Below are positions 1 to 8,349 of a DNA stretch of 64,000 nt, piece after piece (within the stretch, counting starts at the first letter, position 1; each line of letters begins with the position of its first letter). The notes below the pieces were generated by a model. That model made no database searches and was not told the origin of the DNA. It was given only the letters and a program-made list of their open reading frames with translations. The stretch spans positions 434,001 through 498,000 of the forward strand of contig NZ_JBPJAQ010000001.1 of assembly GCF_051172195.1 (NCBI RefSeq), in the 5' to 3' direction. The position numbers and the translations under genes were made by a program. The DNA comes from Paludibaculum fermentans_A. Its GTDB lineage: Bacteria > Acidobacteriota > Terriglobia > Bryobacterales > Bryobacteraceae.

Positions 1-122
1 GTTGGGCTCCTTTGCATTTATGCGGAAAGAATTCGGGAACAAAGAACGGGTGCGGTTGTCCAATGGTGCAGAAGATTGGAATCGCAGGCGCCGCGACGAA
101 CGAGAAAAAGAAAGGCACGTAT

Positions 123-884
123 ATGTTTGAGCAAAGCTTCGTCGAGGGAACCGTCAAAACGAATAGGGGCTGGCCGGTGGTGGTCTCCTCCTGCCTGCAG
201 GTCACGCTGATCACCGCGGGGGTGATTGTCCCGCTGATGAATCCGGAAATGTTGCCACGCAATGGAATATTGAGCACGTATCTGGCCACTCCGCCGCTGC
301 CGCCGGCTCCGGCGCCGCCGGCCCAGCCGATGGTGCAGACGACGGCGCGGAAGACGGCACCGCGCCAGGTTCGGGAGGGGCAGTTGATCGCGTACACGCG
401 AGTCCCCACGAAAGTGAATCTGATTGAAGACCCGCCCGACTTGGGTCAAGGGCCCGGAGTGGTGGGAGGAATAGAGAATGGGCTCCCCAATTCGATGGGG
501 AACTCGCTGATCAACCAGTTGGTGAACTCCTCGCAGAAGCCGGTGGAGCCGCCTCCTGTGGTGAAGCCGGTGGTGCAGCAGACGAAGCCTCCGGAGAGGA
601 TCCGGGTGGGTAGCACGGTGCAGGAGGCGCGGATCATTTCCCGGAAGATCCCGGAGTATCCACGACTCGCGCTGCAGACGAGGCAGCAGGGCACAGTGAC
701 GTTCACGGCGATCATTTCGCGAGACGGCACAATTCAACATTTGCAGCTGATTTCGGGCCATCCGTTGTTTGTGCAGGCGGCGACGGAGGCGGTGAAGCAG
801 TGGCGCTACCGGCCGACGCTGCTCAACGGCGAACCGGTGGAGGTAGTGGCTCCGATCGAGATCAAATTCATCCTCAACAATTGA
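123..884 (+). CDS. TonB family protein (energy transducer type)
   Basis: Predicted 253-residue inner-membrane protein of the TonB type, which couples the proton motive force to outer-membrane receptors. Residues about 17-39 form one hydrophobic anchor, followed by a proline/alanine-rich linker (PPLPPAPAPPAQP near residues 57-70) and a C-terminal TonB domain over about the last 90 residues, with the YP..A...R.QG.V pattern and a closing W.YRP motif. I chose the ATG at 123, with AAAGG about 10 bases upstream, rather than the ATG at 12, whose extra residues look non-coding. A strong hairpin follows the gene. No ExbB/ExbD is in view. It could serve the Oar-like receptor at 17.6 kb, but that is inference. 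Confidence 0.85.
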   Translation: MFEQSFVEGTVKTNRGWPVVVSSCLQVTLITAGVIVPLMNPEMLPRNGILSTYLATPPLPPAPAPPAQPMVQTTARKTAPRQVREGQLIAYTRVPTKVNLIEDPPDLGQGPGVVGGIENGLPNSMGNSLINQLVNSSQKPVEPPPVVKPVVQQTKPPERIRVGSTVQEARIISRKIPEYPRLALQTRQQGTVTFTAIISRDGTIQHLQLISGHPLFVQAATEAVKQWRYRPTLLNGEPVEVVAPIEIKFILNN

Positions 885-957
885 CGATTCTCCATGCCGG
901 GTTTCGGCCCGATTCTCCATCGAGGGCGAGCCTCCCCCCTGCGGCTCTGCTCATTGC

Positions 958-996
958 GGCAGGTCTCCGTACCCCCGGAGGCCTGCCATTTGTGTT
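958..996 (+). terminator. Rho-independent-like terminator after TonB gene
   Basis: A 12-bp stem: GGCAGG-T-CTCCG (958-969) pairs with CGGAG-G-CCTGCC (976-987), with one T/G wobble and a six-base loop. The tail ATTTGTGTT is moderately T-rich. It lies between the TonB stop and the next start, so it probably ends the TonB transcript. Confidence 0.65.
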
Positions 997-1011
997 ATGC
1001 AGGTTACCGGC

Positions 1012-2007
1012 ATGAATCGCCTTATCCTGCTCGCCTCATTTCTCACCGCTTCGCTGCTGGGCGGCCAATGGTTGGACTATCCGGGCGGCCAAGGCCCGGG
1101 CAGAGGCAAGCACATTGTGCTGGTCGGAGGCGACGAAGAGTACCGATCAGAGGAGGCGCTGCCGCAACTGGCAAAGATCCTCTCCCTGCACCATGGCTTC
1201 CACTGCACGGTGTTATTTGCGATCGATCGCAAAGATGGCACGATCAACCCGGACCAGAATGACAACATCCCCGGCCTGGAGGCATTGGACAAGGCCGACC
1301 TGATGATCCTGTTCACGCGCTTCCGTGATCTGCCGGATGAGCAGATGAAGCACGTGGTGGATTATGTGAACTCGGGGCGGCCGATTGTGGCGATGCGGAC
1401 GGCGACGCACGCCTTCCTGCTCAAGACGAGTGCAACGTACAAGCGTTACAGTTATAACAGCAAGGAATGGGATGGCGGCTTCGGCCGGCAGATTCTGGGA
1501 GAGACGTGGATCAACCACCACGGCAGGCACGCGATCGAGAGTACGCGCGGGATATTCGCTCCAGGTCAAGAGCGGCATCCGATTCTGCGGGGCATTCGCA
1601 ACGGAGAAATCTGGGCACCCAGCGACGTGTACACGACGAAGCAGCCCCTGTTTGGCGATAGCGTGCCGTTGGTGCTGGGTCAGGTGCTGACAGGGATGAA
1701 ACCGGACGATCCGGCCCTGCCGGGGCCGAAGAACGAACCGATGATGCCGGTGGCGTGGACGAAATCCTACGTTTCGGAAAGCGGCAAGCGCGGCCGGGTT
1801 TTTACGACTACAATGGGCGCTGCCAACGATTTACAGAACGAAGCGCTGCGGCGCCTTGTGGTGAATGGTTGTTATTGGGCCCTGGGCCTGGAGAAGAAGC
1901 TCCCCGCAAAGAGCAATGTTGAATTAGTTGGAGACTACCGGCCTTCCCCGTTTAAGTTCGGTGGTTTCGTGAAGGGCATTAAGCCGTCGGACCTGGAGTC
2001 GAAATGA
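1012..2007 (+). CDS. Secreted ThuA domain protein
   Basis: 331-residue protein with a cleavable-looking signal peptide (MNRLILLASFLTASLLGG) and a ThuA fold, a class I glutamine amidotransferase-like domain often found beside sugar oxidoreductases. Visible family features include the start of the domain at HIVLVGGDEEYR, the DLMILFTRFRDLP segment and IVAMRTATHAF in the middle. The ATG at 1012 is preferred over 997 because it begins directly at the signal peptide. Its stop overlaps the next start by four bases (ATGA at 2004-2007), indicating translational coupling with the dehydrogenase. Substrate is unknown; ThuA proteins are linked to trehalose or other disaccharide use only in some bacteria. 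Confidence 0.85.
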   Translation: MNRLILLASFLTASLLGGQWLDYPGGQGPGRGKHIVLVGGDEEYRSEEALPQLAKILSLHHGFHCTVLFAIDRKDGTINPDQNDNIPGLEALDKADLMILFTRFRDLPDEQMKHVVDYVNSGRPIVAMRTATHAFLLKTSATYKRYSYNSKEWDGGFGRQILGETWINHHGRHAIESTRGIFAPGQERHPILRGIRNGEIWAPSDVYTTKQPLFGDSVPLVLGQVLTGMKPDDPALPGPKNEPMMPVAWTKSYVSESGKRGRVFTTTMGAANDLQNEALRRLVVNGCYWALGLEKKLPAKSNVELVGDYRPSPFKFGGFVKGIKPSDLESK

Positions 2008-2996
2008 AGATTGAGAATGCGGTCGTTATAGGGACCGGGATGATGGGGCCGGGGATTGCGGCGACGTTAGCGCTGGGGGGCGTTGCGTCGACGATCGCGA
2101 GCCGAACCGAAGCTGGAGCCCAGCAGGGACTCGAGCAGGCCTGGAGACAGTTGTCTCAGCTCGCGGAACATCAACTGATTCATGCCACGGATGTAACACG
2201 GGTCCGCATGCTGCTGCGGGCGACCAGCAGCCTGGAAACGGCGGCGGCCGAGGCGGACCTGGTAATCGAGTCGGCTCCGGAGAACATGGAGTTCAAACAG
2301 GCGCTGTTCGCGAAGCTGGACAAGCTGACGCGTCCGGATGCGATTCTGACGTCGAACACCTCGGGGCTGAGCATCACGGCGATCGCGTCGCGCTGCCAGC
2401 ATCCGGAACGCGTGGTGACGACGCATTTCTGGAATCCGCCGCACCTGATGCCACTAGTAGAGGTGGTGCGCGGCGACAAGAGCTCGGACGAAGTAGTGGA
2501 GGCTGTCCGGGCGCTGCTGGCGCACTGCGGCAAGGTTCCGGTGGTCGTTAAGAAAGACCGGCCGGGCCAGCTCGGCAACCGCATGCAGATGGCGCTGGTG
2601 CGGGAAGCGGTGAACATCGTGCAGGAAGGCATTGCCGACGCGCGCGACGTTGATGTGGCGGCGAAGTTGGGGTTCGGGCTGCGGCTGCCGGTGTACGGCG
2701 TGCTGGAGCACCAGGACTTGGTGGGCCTGGAACTGGGCCGGCAGATCTGCGGCTATGTGGCGGCCGACCTGAATAACGACCCCAAGGCTCCGGCGCTGTT
2801 CGATAAGAAGATTGCGGCGGGCGAAACGGGCGCCACGGCGGGTCAAGGGTTTCACGAGTGGCCGGCCGGCTTGGCGACCGAGGTGAGGGCGCGGCGCGAC
2901 CGGTTCCTGATCGACTGCCTGCGGCGCGGTGTGGTGGCCAGTGCGAGCCCGGCGCAGCGCAAGGAAGAAACGAAGGAGGCGGTGCCGCTCTGGTAG
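2004..2996 (+). CDS. 3-hydroxyacyl-CoA dehydrogenase family NAD-binding protein
   Basis: 330-residue cytoplasmic oxidoreductase. The N-terminus has the Rossmann dinucleotide-binding loop GTGMMGPGIA (about residues 10-19), followed by the family signatures VIESAPENMEFKQALF and SNTSGLSI. The C-terminal half (GNRMQMALVREAVNIV, then the helical GFGLRLPVYG part) matches the 3-hydroxyacyl-CoA dehydrogenase C-terminal dimer domain. The length is close to single-function 3-hydroxybutyryl-CoA dehydrogenases and L-gulonate 3-dehydrogenases. The gene overlaps the ThuA stop by four bases and is followed 64 bases later by the DUF6807 gene. The sugar-linked context makes a sugar-acid substrate as likely as an acyl-CoA; this is inference. 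Confidence 0.85.
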   Translation: MKIENAVVIGTGMMGPGIAATLALGGVASTIASRTEAGAQQGLEQAWRQLSQLAEHQLIHATDVTRVRMLLRATSSLETAAAEADLVIESAPENMEFKQALFAKLDKLTRPDAILTSNTSGLSITAIASRCQHPERVVTTHFWNPPHLMPLVEVVRGDKSSDEVVEAVRALLAHCGKVPVVVKKDRPGQLGNRMQMALVREAVNIVQEGIADARDVDVAAKLGFGLRLPVYGVLEHQDLVGLELGRQICGYVAADLNNDPKAPALFDKKIAAGETGATAGQGFHEWPAGLATEVRARRDRFLIDCLRRGVVASASPAQRKEETKEAVPLW

Positions 2997-3060
2997 CGCC
3001 GCTTTCCTGATCCGCTCTGAAATGCCAGTGGCGGTGAGTCGCGATAGAATCGAAGGGCTT

Positions 3061-4011
3061 ATGAAGCCAGTACTTCGATTCCTACTCCCGATACTCGTCC
3101 TTCTGCCCGTGGTGACCGCCCAGGTGAAGATCACCTCCGGCCCGGAGAAGGTCAGCGTCGAAATTGACGGCAAGCCGTTCACCGATTTCTTTATCGCCGG
3201 CGCTGAGGTGACCAAGCCGTACCTGCATCCGTTGCGCGCGGCATCGGGCACGTATGTGACGCGTATGTGGCCGATGGCGGAGGTGGCGGGCGAACCCACA
3301 GACCACAAGCACCAGCGCGGCCTGTGGTTCGCGCATGCGAAGGTCAACGAGCTGGATTTCTGGAACAACGAAGCGTCGTATACGACGAAGAACCGCGGAC
3401 GCATCGCACTGAAGAAACTGGGCGCTGTGAAGAGCGGTAAGGACCAAGGCTCCATTCAAGCGACATTCGAATGGATGGATATGGCGGGCTCGATTGTCCT
3501 GACGGAATCGCGGCTGATGACATTCCGCAAGGAAGGCGACCTGCGAATGGTGGACTTCGACATTTCCTTGACCGCGGTGGTGCCCAGCACGTTCCATGAC
3601 GAAAAGGACGGGCTGTTCGGATTGCGCATCCGGCCGGACCTGCAGGAGCAGAAGCACAGCGGCAAGATTGTGAATGCCGAGGGCCTGGAGACGGAGAAGG
3701 CTGCGTGGGGCAAGCCGTCGAACTGGGTGGACTATGCGGGTGATGTGAATGGAGAGAAGCTGGGCATCGCGATCTTTGACCATCCCGGCAATCCGCGGCA
3801 TCCGGTGCGCTGGCACGTGCGCGGGTACGGGTTGTTCTCGGCCAATCCGTTCGGGCTGGCTGTGTTCACAGGTGACAAGACGAAGAGAGGCAGCATCACG
3901 CTGATGCCGAAGGATTCGCTGCGGTTCCGTTATCGCGTGGTGATCCACCCGGGCGACGCGGCGGCTGCGCACATGGCCGAGTTGTATACGAAGTACGAAG
4001 CAACGAAGTAG
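3061..4011 (+). CDS. Secreted DUF6807 (PmoA-like) protein
   Basis: 316-residue protein with a signal peptide (MKPVLRFLLPILVLLPVVTA) followed by an all-beta domain typical of DUF6807/PmoA proteins. The characteristic HPLRAASGTYVTRMWPM stretch, the DHKHQRGLWFAH motif and the late VRWHVRGYGLFSANPF segment are all present. The family is of unknown biochemical function and is usually found with Gfo/Idh/MocA and ThuA genes. The ATG at 3061 is chosen because it starts the signal peptide; the open frame runs further upstream into the previous gene. It probably belongs to the same transcript as the ThuA and dehydrogenase genes. Confidence 0.85.
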   Translation: MKPVLRFLLPILVLLPVVTAQVKITSGPEKVSVEIDGKPFTDFFIAGAEVTKPYLHPLRAASGTYVTRMWPMAEVAGEPTDHKHQRGLWFAHAKVNELDFWNNEASYTTKNRGRIALKKLGAVKSGKDQGSIQATFEWMDMAGSIVLTESRLMTFRKEGDLRMVDFDISLTAVVPSTFHDEKDGLFGLRIRPDLQEQKHSGKIVNAEGLETEKAAWGKPSNWVDYAGDVNGEKLGIAIFDHPGNPRHPVRWHVRGYGLFSANPFGLAVFTGDKTKRGSITLMPKDSLRFRYRVVIHPGDAAAAHMAELYTKYEATK

Positions 4012-4022
4012 AAGTGGGTTGA

Positions 4023-4058
4023 GCCTCCGCGGCGGGAAGTGGTTTCCGGCGCGGAGGC
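4023..4058. terminator. Bidirectional hairpin between convergent genes
   Basis: Perfect 9-bp inverted repeat GCCTCCGCG (4023-4031) / CGCGGAGGC (4050-4058), with a further GGAA/TTCC pairing inside the loop. It sits between the convergent DUF6807 and hydrolase genes. No T-run follows on either strand, so termination efficiency is uncertain. Confidence 0.5.
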
Positions 4059-4082
4059 GACAATGACTGCGTCATCCCATCA

Positions 4083-5057
4083 TCAGACCGATCTCTCACC
4101 GGTCCACAGGCGCACGGCCTCTTCCGCGATCAGGTCCGGCATCTCCTCGGGGAAGAAGAGCTTTGCCCCTTCCACCCGGCGTACACCCCTCGAATGCGGA
4201 AAGGTGCGGTTCAGCCAATCGGCCCAGGCGACGCCGAAGAACTGATCGGCCGTGCCCCAGACCATGCGCACCGGCAGGCCGCGCTTCCTCAACAGGAGCT
4301 CGATCTCAGGCAGCGGGTTGGGTTCAAAGGCGAGCATGTAGCCGTGCAATTGAGCGCGCCGAGCCTCGGAACTGACCAGCGGCGAAAGGTAGGTGTCGAT
4401 GGCGTCGTCCGTCAGATTAGCGGGATTGGTGTAGCAGACACCGCCCAGGCCATCGGCGGATCGAGCCAGCGCCTTGTCTGCGATCTGCCGGGCCAGTGCG
4501 GGGGCCAGTTCGCCTTTGCGCGCCGCCTCCAGATGGGGCGCCATGGCAGCAGGTGGACTGTTGGTGTACACGTCGCAGTTGGTCAACAGCAGGGTGCGGA
4601 CGCGTTTGGGGTAGCGGGCGGTGAGCAACTGCGCCACCGCGCCGCCGCTGTCGTTCGCTACAACGTCCGCGGCCGGGATGGAGAGCGCCTCAAGGAAGGC
4701 GTCGATCATAGCGGCCTGCGTAGCCGGCGCCAGGTCCTGGCCGGGGCGGGTTTCGGTGTAGCCGAGGCCCAGGAAGTCGGGGGCGATGCAACGGCGATGC
4801 GGGGCAAGACGGGTGAGGGCTCCGCGCCACTGGAAGCCATTCAGCGGCAACCCGTGCAGGAAGACGGCGGCCGGACCACTGCCTCGTTCCACGTAGGCGA
4901 TGCGGCCGAAGCGTGTCTCCACGAATTTGCGGGACTGGTGGAATTCGCGGGCCGACATTTCACCCGCGGCCGGACCGGAAGTGAGCGGCAGCGCCCGGGC
5001 GGCGGAGAACAAACCCGCGACGGCTGCTGATTTCAGAAGGTATGTCCTGCGTGTCAT
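4083..5057 (-). CDS. Tat-exported alpha/beta hydrolase
   Basis: 324-residue alpha/beta hydrolase with a Tat-like leader (MTRRTYLLKSAAVAGLFSAA). The fold signatures are the oxyanion segment FLHGLPLNGFQW, the nucleophile elbow VANDSGGAVAQ, and the acid-bearing VWGTADQFFGVAW. The elbow NDSGG lines up better with Asp-nucleophile dehalogenase/epoxide-hydrolase relatives than with GxSxG esterases. At the place where a GH catalytic histidine is expected the sequence reads EGAKLFFPEEMP, so the triad may be atypical. I chose the ATG at 5057 because it begins the Tat leader; upstream residues are non-coding. It is divergent from the AraC-type regulator, which may control it. Confidence 0.85.
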   Translation of the reverse strand: MTRRTYLLKSAAVAGLFSAARALPLTSGPAAGEMSAREFHQSRKFVETRFGRIAYVERGSGPAAVFLHGLPLNGFQWRGALTRLAPHRRCIAPDFLGLGYTETRPGQDLAPATQAAMIDAFLEALSIPAADVVANDSGGAVAQLLTARYPKRVRTLLLTNCDVYTNSPPAAMAPHLEAARKGELAPALARQIADKALARSADGLGGVCYTNPANLTDDAIDTYLSPLVSSEARRAQLHGYMLAFEPNPLPEIELLLRKRGLPVRMVWGTADQFFGVAWADWLNRTFPHSRGVRRVEGAKLFFPEEMPDLIAEEAVRLWTGERSV

Positions 5058-5179
5058 AAGCCCAAGGTAAGGCGGACGCGTCGGCGGGTCTGTCGCAAAA
5101 CTGCGACAGAGATAACGCGCCGGCTGGGCTATGCTGAGCAAAGGCGGCCGTGTCAGTCCCGTGCGGCGCACTGCTCACC

Positions 5180-6097
5180 ATGGCGCAGATTCGCAGCTAT
5201 CAAGACTGGTACCGGGACGGTCCGCTCTCCACCGCTCCGCAACATCAGAGGACGCTGGTTCCGCAGGAGGACCGCGTCTTCCAGGCGGGGCCCGTGCAAC
5301 TGATCAACGTGTCCCCTCCGGCCGGTGCGGTGATGGAGCCGCCGGTACCGGAGTACGCTTTGAATCTGCTGCTGCGGTCGGCTCCGCTGCTGCGCGTGGG
5401 GTTCAACCGGAGGCCGAGGTGGCTGGCTGTGTCGCCCGGGTCGATGGTGCTGACGCCGCCGGACACATATTGTGAATTCGTGGCGGACGCCCCGGCTCAC
5501 GTGCTGGCGGTGACGATGCACAAGGCCGTCGTGGAGGAGTTCGCGGAGGCTTCGGGCCGGCGGGTGCTGGTCCGGCAGGAAGAGGCATTCCGCGATCCGC
5601 GGGTGTCGGACCTGGTGATGAAACTATGGATGGCGTTGTCGGAGGATGCGCCGGGTCACCTGTTGTACGCGGATCAGACGCTGCGGGAGTTGTTGATGGC
5701 CCTGGCGGCGCGAGGAGGGGAGCGGGGGCCGTCGCGTCATGGCCGCGAACAACTGGCGAATCATACGGTGCGCCGGTTGCAGGATTACGTGGAGAGCAGC
5801 CTGGCCGAGGAGTTGGACGTGCCCGTGCTGGCGCAAGTGGCGGGCTTGAGTCCGGCTCACTTCGCGAGGGCATTCGCGGCCACGGTGGGCATGACACCAT
5901 TCCGCTATGTGATGGCGCGGCGGCTGGCGCATGCCCGGGAGATGCTGCAGAGAACGCGGCGCTCGGCACTGGACATCGCGCTGGATGCGGGCTTCAAGAC
6001 GCCCAGCCATTTCACGGCGCGGTTCCGGCAGGAGTTCGGAGTGACGCCGAGGGAGATGCGTGGAGACGGGCGACTGGTCCGCGGCCTGGAGCTATAG
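5180..6097 (+). CDS. AraC family transcriptional regulator
   Basis: 305-residue cytoplasmic regulator. The first about 185 residues form a cupin-like sensing region. The C-terminal about 100 residues contain the two AraC helix-turn-helix units, starting at VRRLQDYVESSLAEELDVPVLA and ending with the classic second-HTH motif ALDIALDAGFKTPSHFTARF and FGVTPREMR. The ATG at 5180 is preferred to an upstream in-frame GTG-type start at 5150. It is divergent from the alpha/beta hydrolase gene with about 120 bases between them, the usual layout for a regulator and its target. The inducer is unknown. Confidence 0.9.
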   Translation: MAQIRSYQDWYRDGPLSTAPQHQRTLVPQEDRVFQAGPVQLINVSPPAGAVMEPPVPEYALNLLLRSAPLLRVGFNRRPRWLAVSPGSMVLTPPDTYCEFVADAPAHVLAVTMHKAVVEEFAEASGRRVLVRQEEAFRDPRVSDLVMKLWMALSEDAPGHLLYADQTLRELLMALAARGGERGPSRHGREQLANHTVRRLQDYVESSLAEELDVPVLAQVAGLSPAHFARAFAATVGMTPFRYVMARRLAHAREMLQRTRRSALDIALDAGFKTPSHFTARFRQEFGVTPREMRGDGRLVRGLEL

Positions 6098-6104
6098 CTC
6101 GAGC

Positions 6105-6872
6105 TTACCGGCGGACCGCCTTCACCAGCAGATCCCCATCGCGGATGGTCATGATGGAGGCGTCTTCAAAGCGGATGCGGACGCCGCTGGCGCCGGCGGG
6201 CCGGAAGGCGCGATCGCCGACGTAGTGAATTGGACGGGCGTCCGTGCCCTTGCGCTGGAAGGAGAGCTGCTTCCCCTTCTGAAGGATGGCAACGCGGTCG
6301 TCCGGTCCGGCGCCGAAGGCGTAGTCGCCGACCAGTTTCGACAACTCCTCTTCACTGATAGGCTCCGCGGCGGCGCCGCCGGCATCTCCCAGCTGCTGCA
6401 GATAGTGAAAGACAGCTTCGCTGTTCGTTCCGCCTGCCTTGGCGTGGGCCAGCAGGCTGATGCCGTGCGGGCCGGTGGTCCGTTGAACGCCGGGCCTTGC
6501 GGCGACCATGGCTTTCACGACCTCCAGGTGGCCGAGCATGGCCGCGGAGAACAGCGTTGGGAAAGCGCCGTGGGTGAGCAGGAGTTCCGCGATCTCGCGA
6601 TTGCCGACGTGAGAGGCTGCGCCCAGGGCGGTCTCCCAGTCGCCGAAGCCCCAGTCCCAGGCGGCATTGGCGAGTACGGGCCGGACGGCTAGCAGTTCCT
6701 TGACCCGGGCCACGTTGCCATGCGAGACGCCGACCATCTCTTTCGCGAGGGCGGCAGGGTGGGCCGGAAAGCTGGTGGGGATCGTCGATTCGACGGCGTC
6801 GGCGGCCAGCGCGGCAGCCGGGACGCCGGCGAGAAAACTTCGTCGTGAGGCGGCAGGAAGTGCTCGATTCAT
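6105..6872 (-). CDS. Exported ankyrin repeat protein
   Basis: 255-residue protein with a Tat-like leader (RRSFLAGVPAAALAADA). The middle about 110 residues hold ankyrin repeats, for example WETALGAASHVGNREIAELL and FSAAMLGHLEVVKAMVA. The C-terminal about 75 residues (starting LVGDYAFGAGPDDRVAIL) resemble the small beta domain found after ankyrin or beta-lactamase-like domains in environmental bacteria. The ATG at 6872 is selected because it starts the leader. The stop lies eight bases from the convergent AraC stop. The role is probably protein binding in the periplasm; the partner is unknown. Confidence 0.75.
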   Translation of the reverse strand: MNRALPAASRRSFLAGVPAAALAADAVESTIPTSFPAHPAALAKEMVGVSHGNVARVKELLAVRPVLANAAWDWGFGDWETALGAASHVGNREIAELLLTHGAFPTLFSAAMLGHLEVVKAMVAARPGVQRTTGPHGISLLAHAKAGGTNSEAVFHYLQQLGDAGGAAAEPISEEELSKLVGDYAFGAGPDDRVAILQKGKQLSFQRKGTDARPIHYVGDRAFRPAGASGVRIRFEDASIMTIRDGDLLVKAVRR

Positions 6873-6974
6873 AGTGGAGATTGTGCGGCCCGCGGGCCGG
6901 CTGCGTGGCTGAGAAAAAGATGAAACGGAAAAGGCGCGCAAGATCAGTGGGTTGGCCTCGAGGCCCGGTTGGGG

Positions 6975-7808
6975 TTAACGCTGGAGTTTGGCAAGAAACT
7001 CACGCGTGGCGCGCCTGGCGATGGCCGACTGTGTCTGGAGGGCGCTGGAGAAATCGGGGTTGTCCACGCGGGTCACCCACAAGTGCGCCTGATCCGGCAT
7101 GCGGATGAGGTGCAGGAGGACGCGGCCCTGACCGGCCTGCCGCTGGACCTGCCCGAGCACCACCAGCCCGGCCTGCAGTTCGGTGGAGATCCGGACCAGG
7201 TCCTGAAAGCCGCGCGGCTGCCGTAGGATGGGAGCGTTGCCGATCACCGCGAGCACGCCGGGCGCGGCGGTGGTCAGCTCAGCGGTCAGGGCATCGGAGA
7301 GTCCTTCGGTGAAGTGGTCGAGCGTGGGGTCTCCGCTTTGATTCTGGAAGCGGGCGACCGCGATGCGAACGGGCTTTGGCGGTATGCGGGACCAGGCGTA
7401 CCAGCCGGCCGCGGCCAGTGCGCCGGCGCCCAGAACGGGGATGAGGGCACGGCGCGAGGGGACTGGAGGCTTCGGCAGCGCCTGCAGGCTGGTGACGGGA
7501 CCGATGAACTGGTAGCCGCGTTTGGGGATGGTCCTGATGTAAACGGGGGCCTCGGCGGAGTCTCCGAGGGCACTGCGGATCTGGGCGATGCAGAAGTTGA
7601 GCCCGCTTTCGAAGTCGACATGGGTGCCTGCGCCCCAGACGGCCTGCCGCAAGGTTTCCCGGGAAACGACCTCACCCGGTTGGGCCAGCAGCGCGGCCAG
7701 CACTTGCGATGGCTGCGCCTGCAGGCGGACCAACTCTCCTTCGCGTCGCAGTTCGCGCGTCGGAGAATCGAACTCAAACGGACCGAAGCTGAGCCGGGGG
7801 GTCGGCAA
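6975..7808 (-). CDS. Membrane-anchored winged-helix regulator (CadC/OmpR-type DNA-binding domain)
   Basis: 277-residue protein. Residues about 8-105 are an OmpR/PhoB-type winged helix, with LRREGELVRLQAQPSQVLAA, then VSRETLRQAVW and the wing motif IRTIPKRGYQFIGPV. A single transmembrane segment follows (about 135-150, LIPVLGAGALAAAGWYAW), and the C-terminal part (about 160-277, VRIAVARFQNQSGDPTLDHF) matches the TolB-like sensory domain common in acidobacterial one-component regulators. The start codon is TTG at 7808: in the same frame the next codons upstream run into a stop. The target genes are not evident; the adjacent ankyrin genes are candidates. Confidence 0.8.
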   Translation of the reverse strand: MPTPRLSFGPFEFDSPTRELRREGELVRLQAQPSQVLAALLAQPGEVVSRETLRQAVWGAGTHVDFESGLNFCIAQIRSALGDSAEAPVYIRTIPKRGYQFIGPVTSLQALPKPPVPSRRALIPVLGAGALAAAGWYAWSRIPPKPVRIAVARFQNQSGDPTLDHFTEGLSDALTAELTTAAPGVLAVIGNAPILRQPRGFQDLVRISTELQAGLVVLGQVQRQAGQGRVLLHLIRMPDQAHLWVTRVDNPDFSSALQTQSAIARRATREFLAKLQR

Positions 7809-7837
7809 GCGAGATCACCAGAGGACACCGGCGCAGT

Positions 7838-8293
7838 CTAGCCAGCCGATCGCGCCGTTGCTCTCCACGACTCGGCTGCCTTCTCGGGCGGCGCGTTGAG
7901 TTGATTCGTGAAGCTGGCGTTATCGAACATCGAGACGATCTTCTTGATCTTGCCCTCGACGATCCGCGCGACCGCCACGCCGTGAATTGTGACGAAGTTG
8001 TCTGTCGGCGGGAGGCCGCTAAATACGCCTTTGTGCGTGCCGCTGGCTGTCCACATCAGGCAGACCCGCTCGCCTTCCCCGAACACATCGTCGATGTCGA
8101 AATGGATGTCTGGAAACCCTGCGATAAAGGAATCGACCAGTTGCTGGTAGGCGGCGGGCCCGACCGTGGGCTGGTCGACTCCAGGCATGTAATGTTCATA
8201 GTCCGGCGCAAGAAGTTGACTGCCTATTGACTTGTTTCGCGCGTTCCAGCATTCGTCAATGAAGCGGGCCAGGATTTCAGGGTTGGAGGCCAT
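7838..8293 (-). CDS. SnoaL-like ester cyclase family protein
   Basis: 151-residue NTF2-fold protein of the SnoaL-like polyketide/ester cyclase group. It has the typical N-terminal helix (ILARFIDECWNARN), the central YQQLVDSFIAGFPDIHFDIDD, and WTASGTHKGVFSGLPPT, where the small-molecule pocket lies. No signal peptide is visible, so it is probably cytoplasmic. It is one of four NTF2-like proteins in this window. Family members range from cyclases to hydrolases and ligand binders, so no substrate can be given. It sits on the same strand as the ankyrin gene upstream and the winged-helix regulator downstream. Confidence 0.8.
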   Translation of the reverse strand: MASNPEILARFIDECWNARNKSIGSQLLAPDYEHYMPGVDQPTVGPAAYQQLVDSFIAGFPDIHFDIDDVFGEGERVCLMWTASGTHKGVFSGLPPTDNFVTIHGVAVARIVEGKIKKIVSMFDNASFTNQLNAPPEKAAESWRATARSAG

Positions 8294-8349
8294 GGAGTCA
8301 AATCATAGCCGAGTTCTTTGACTTTCGCGAGCAGTTTATTGCGTGGCTT

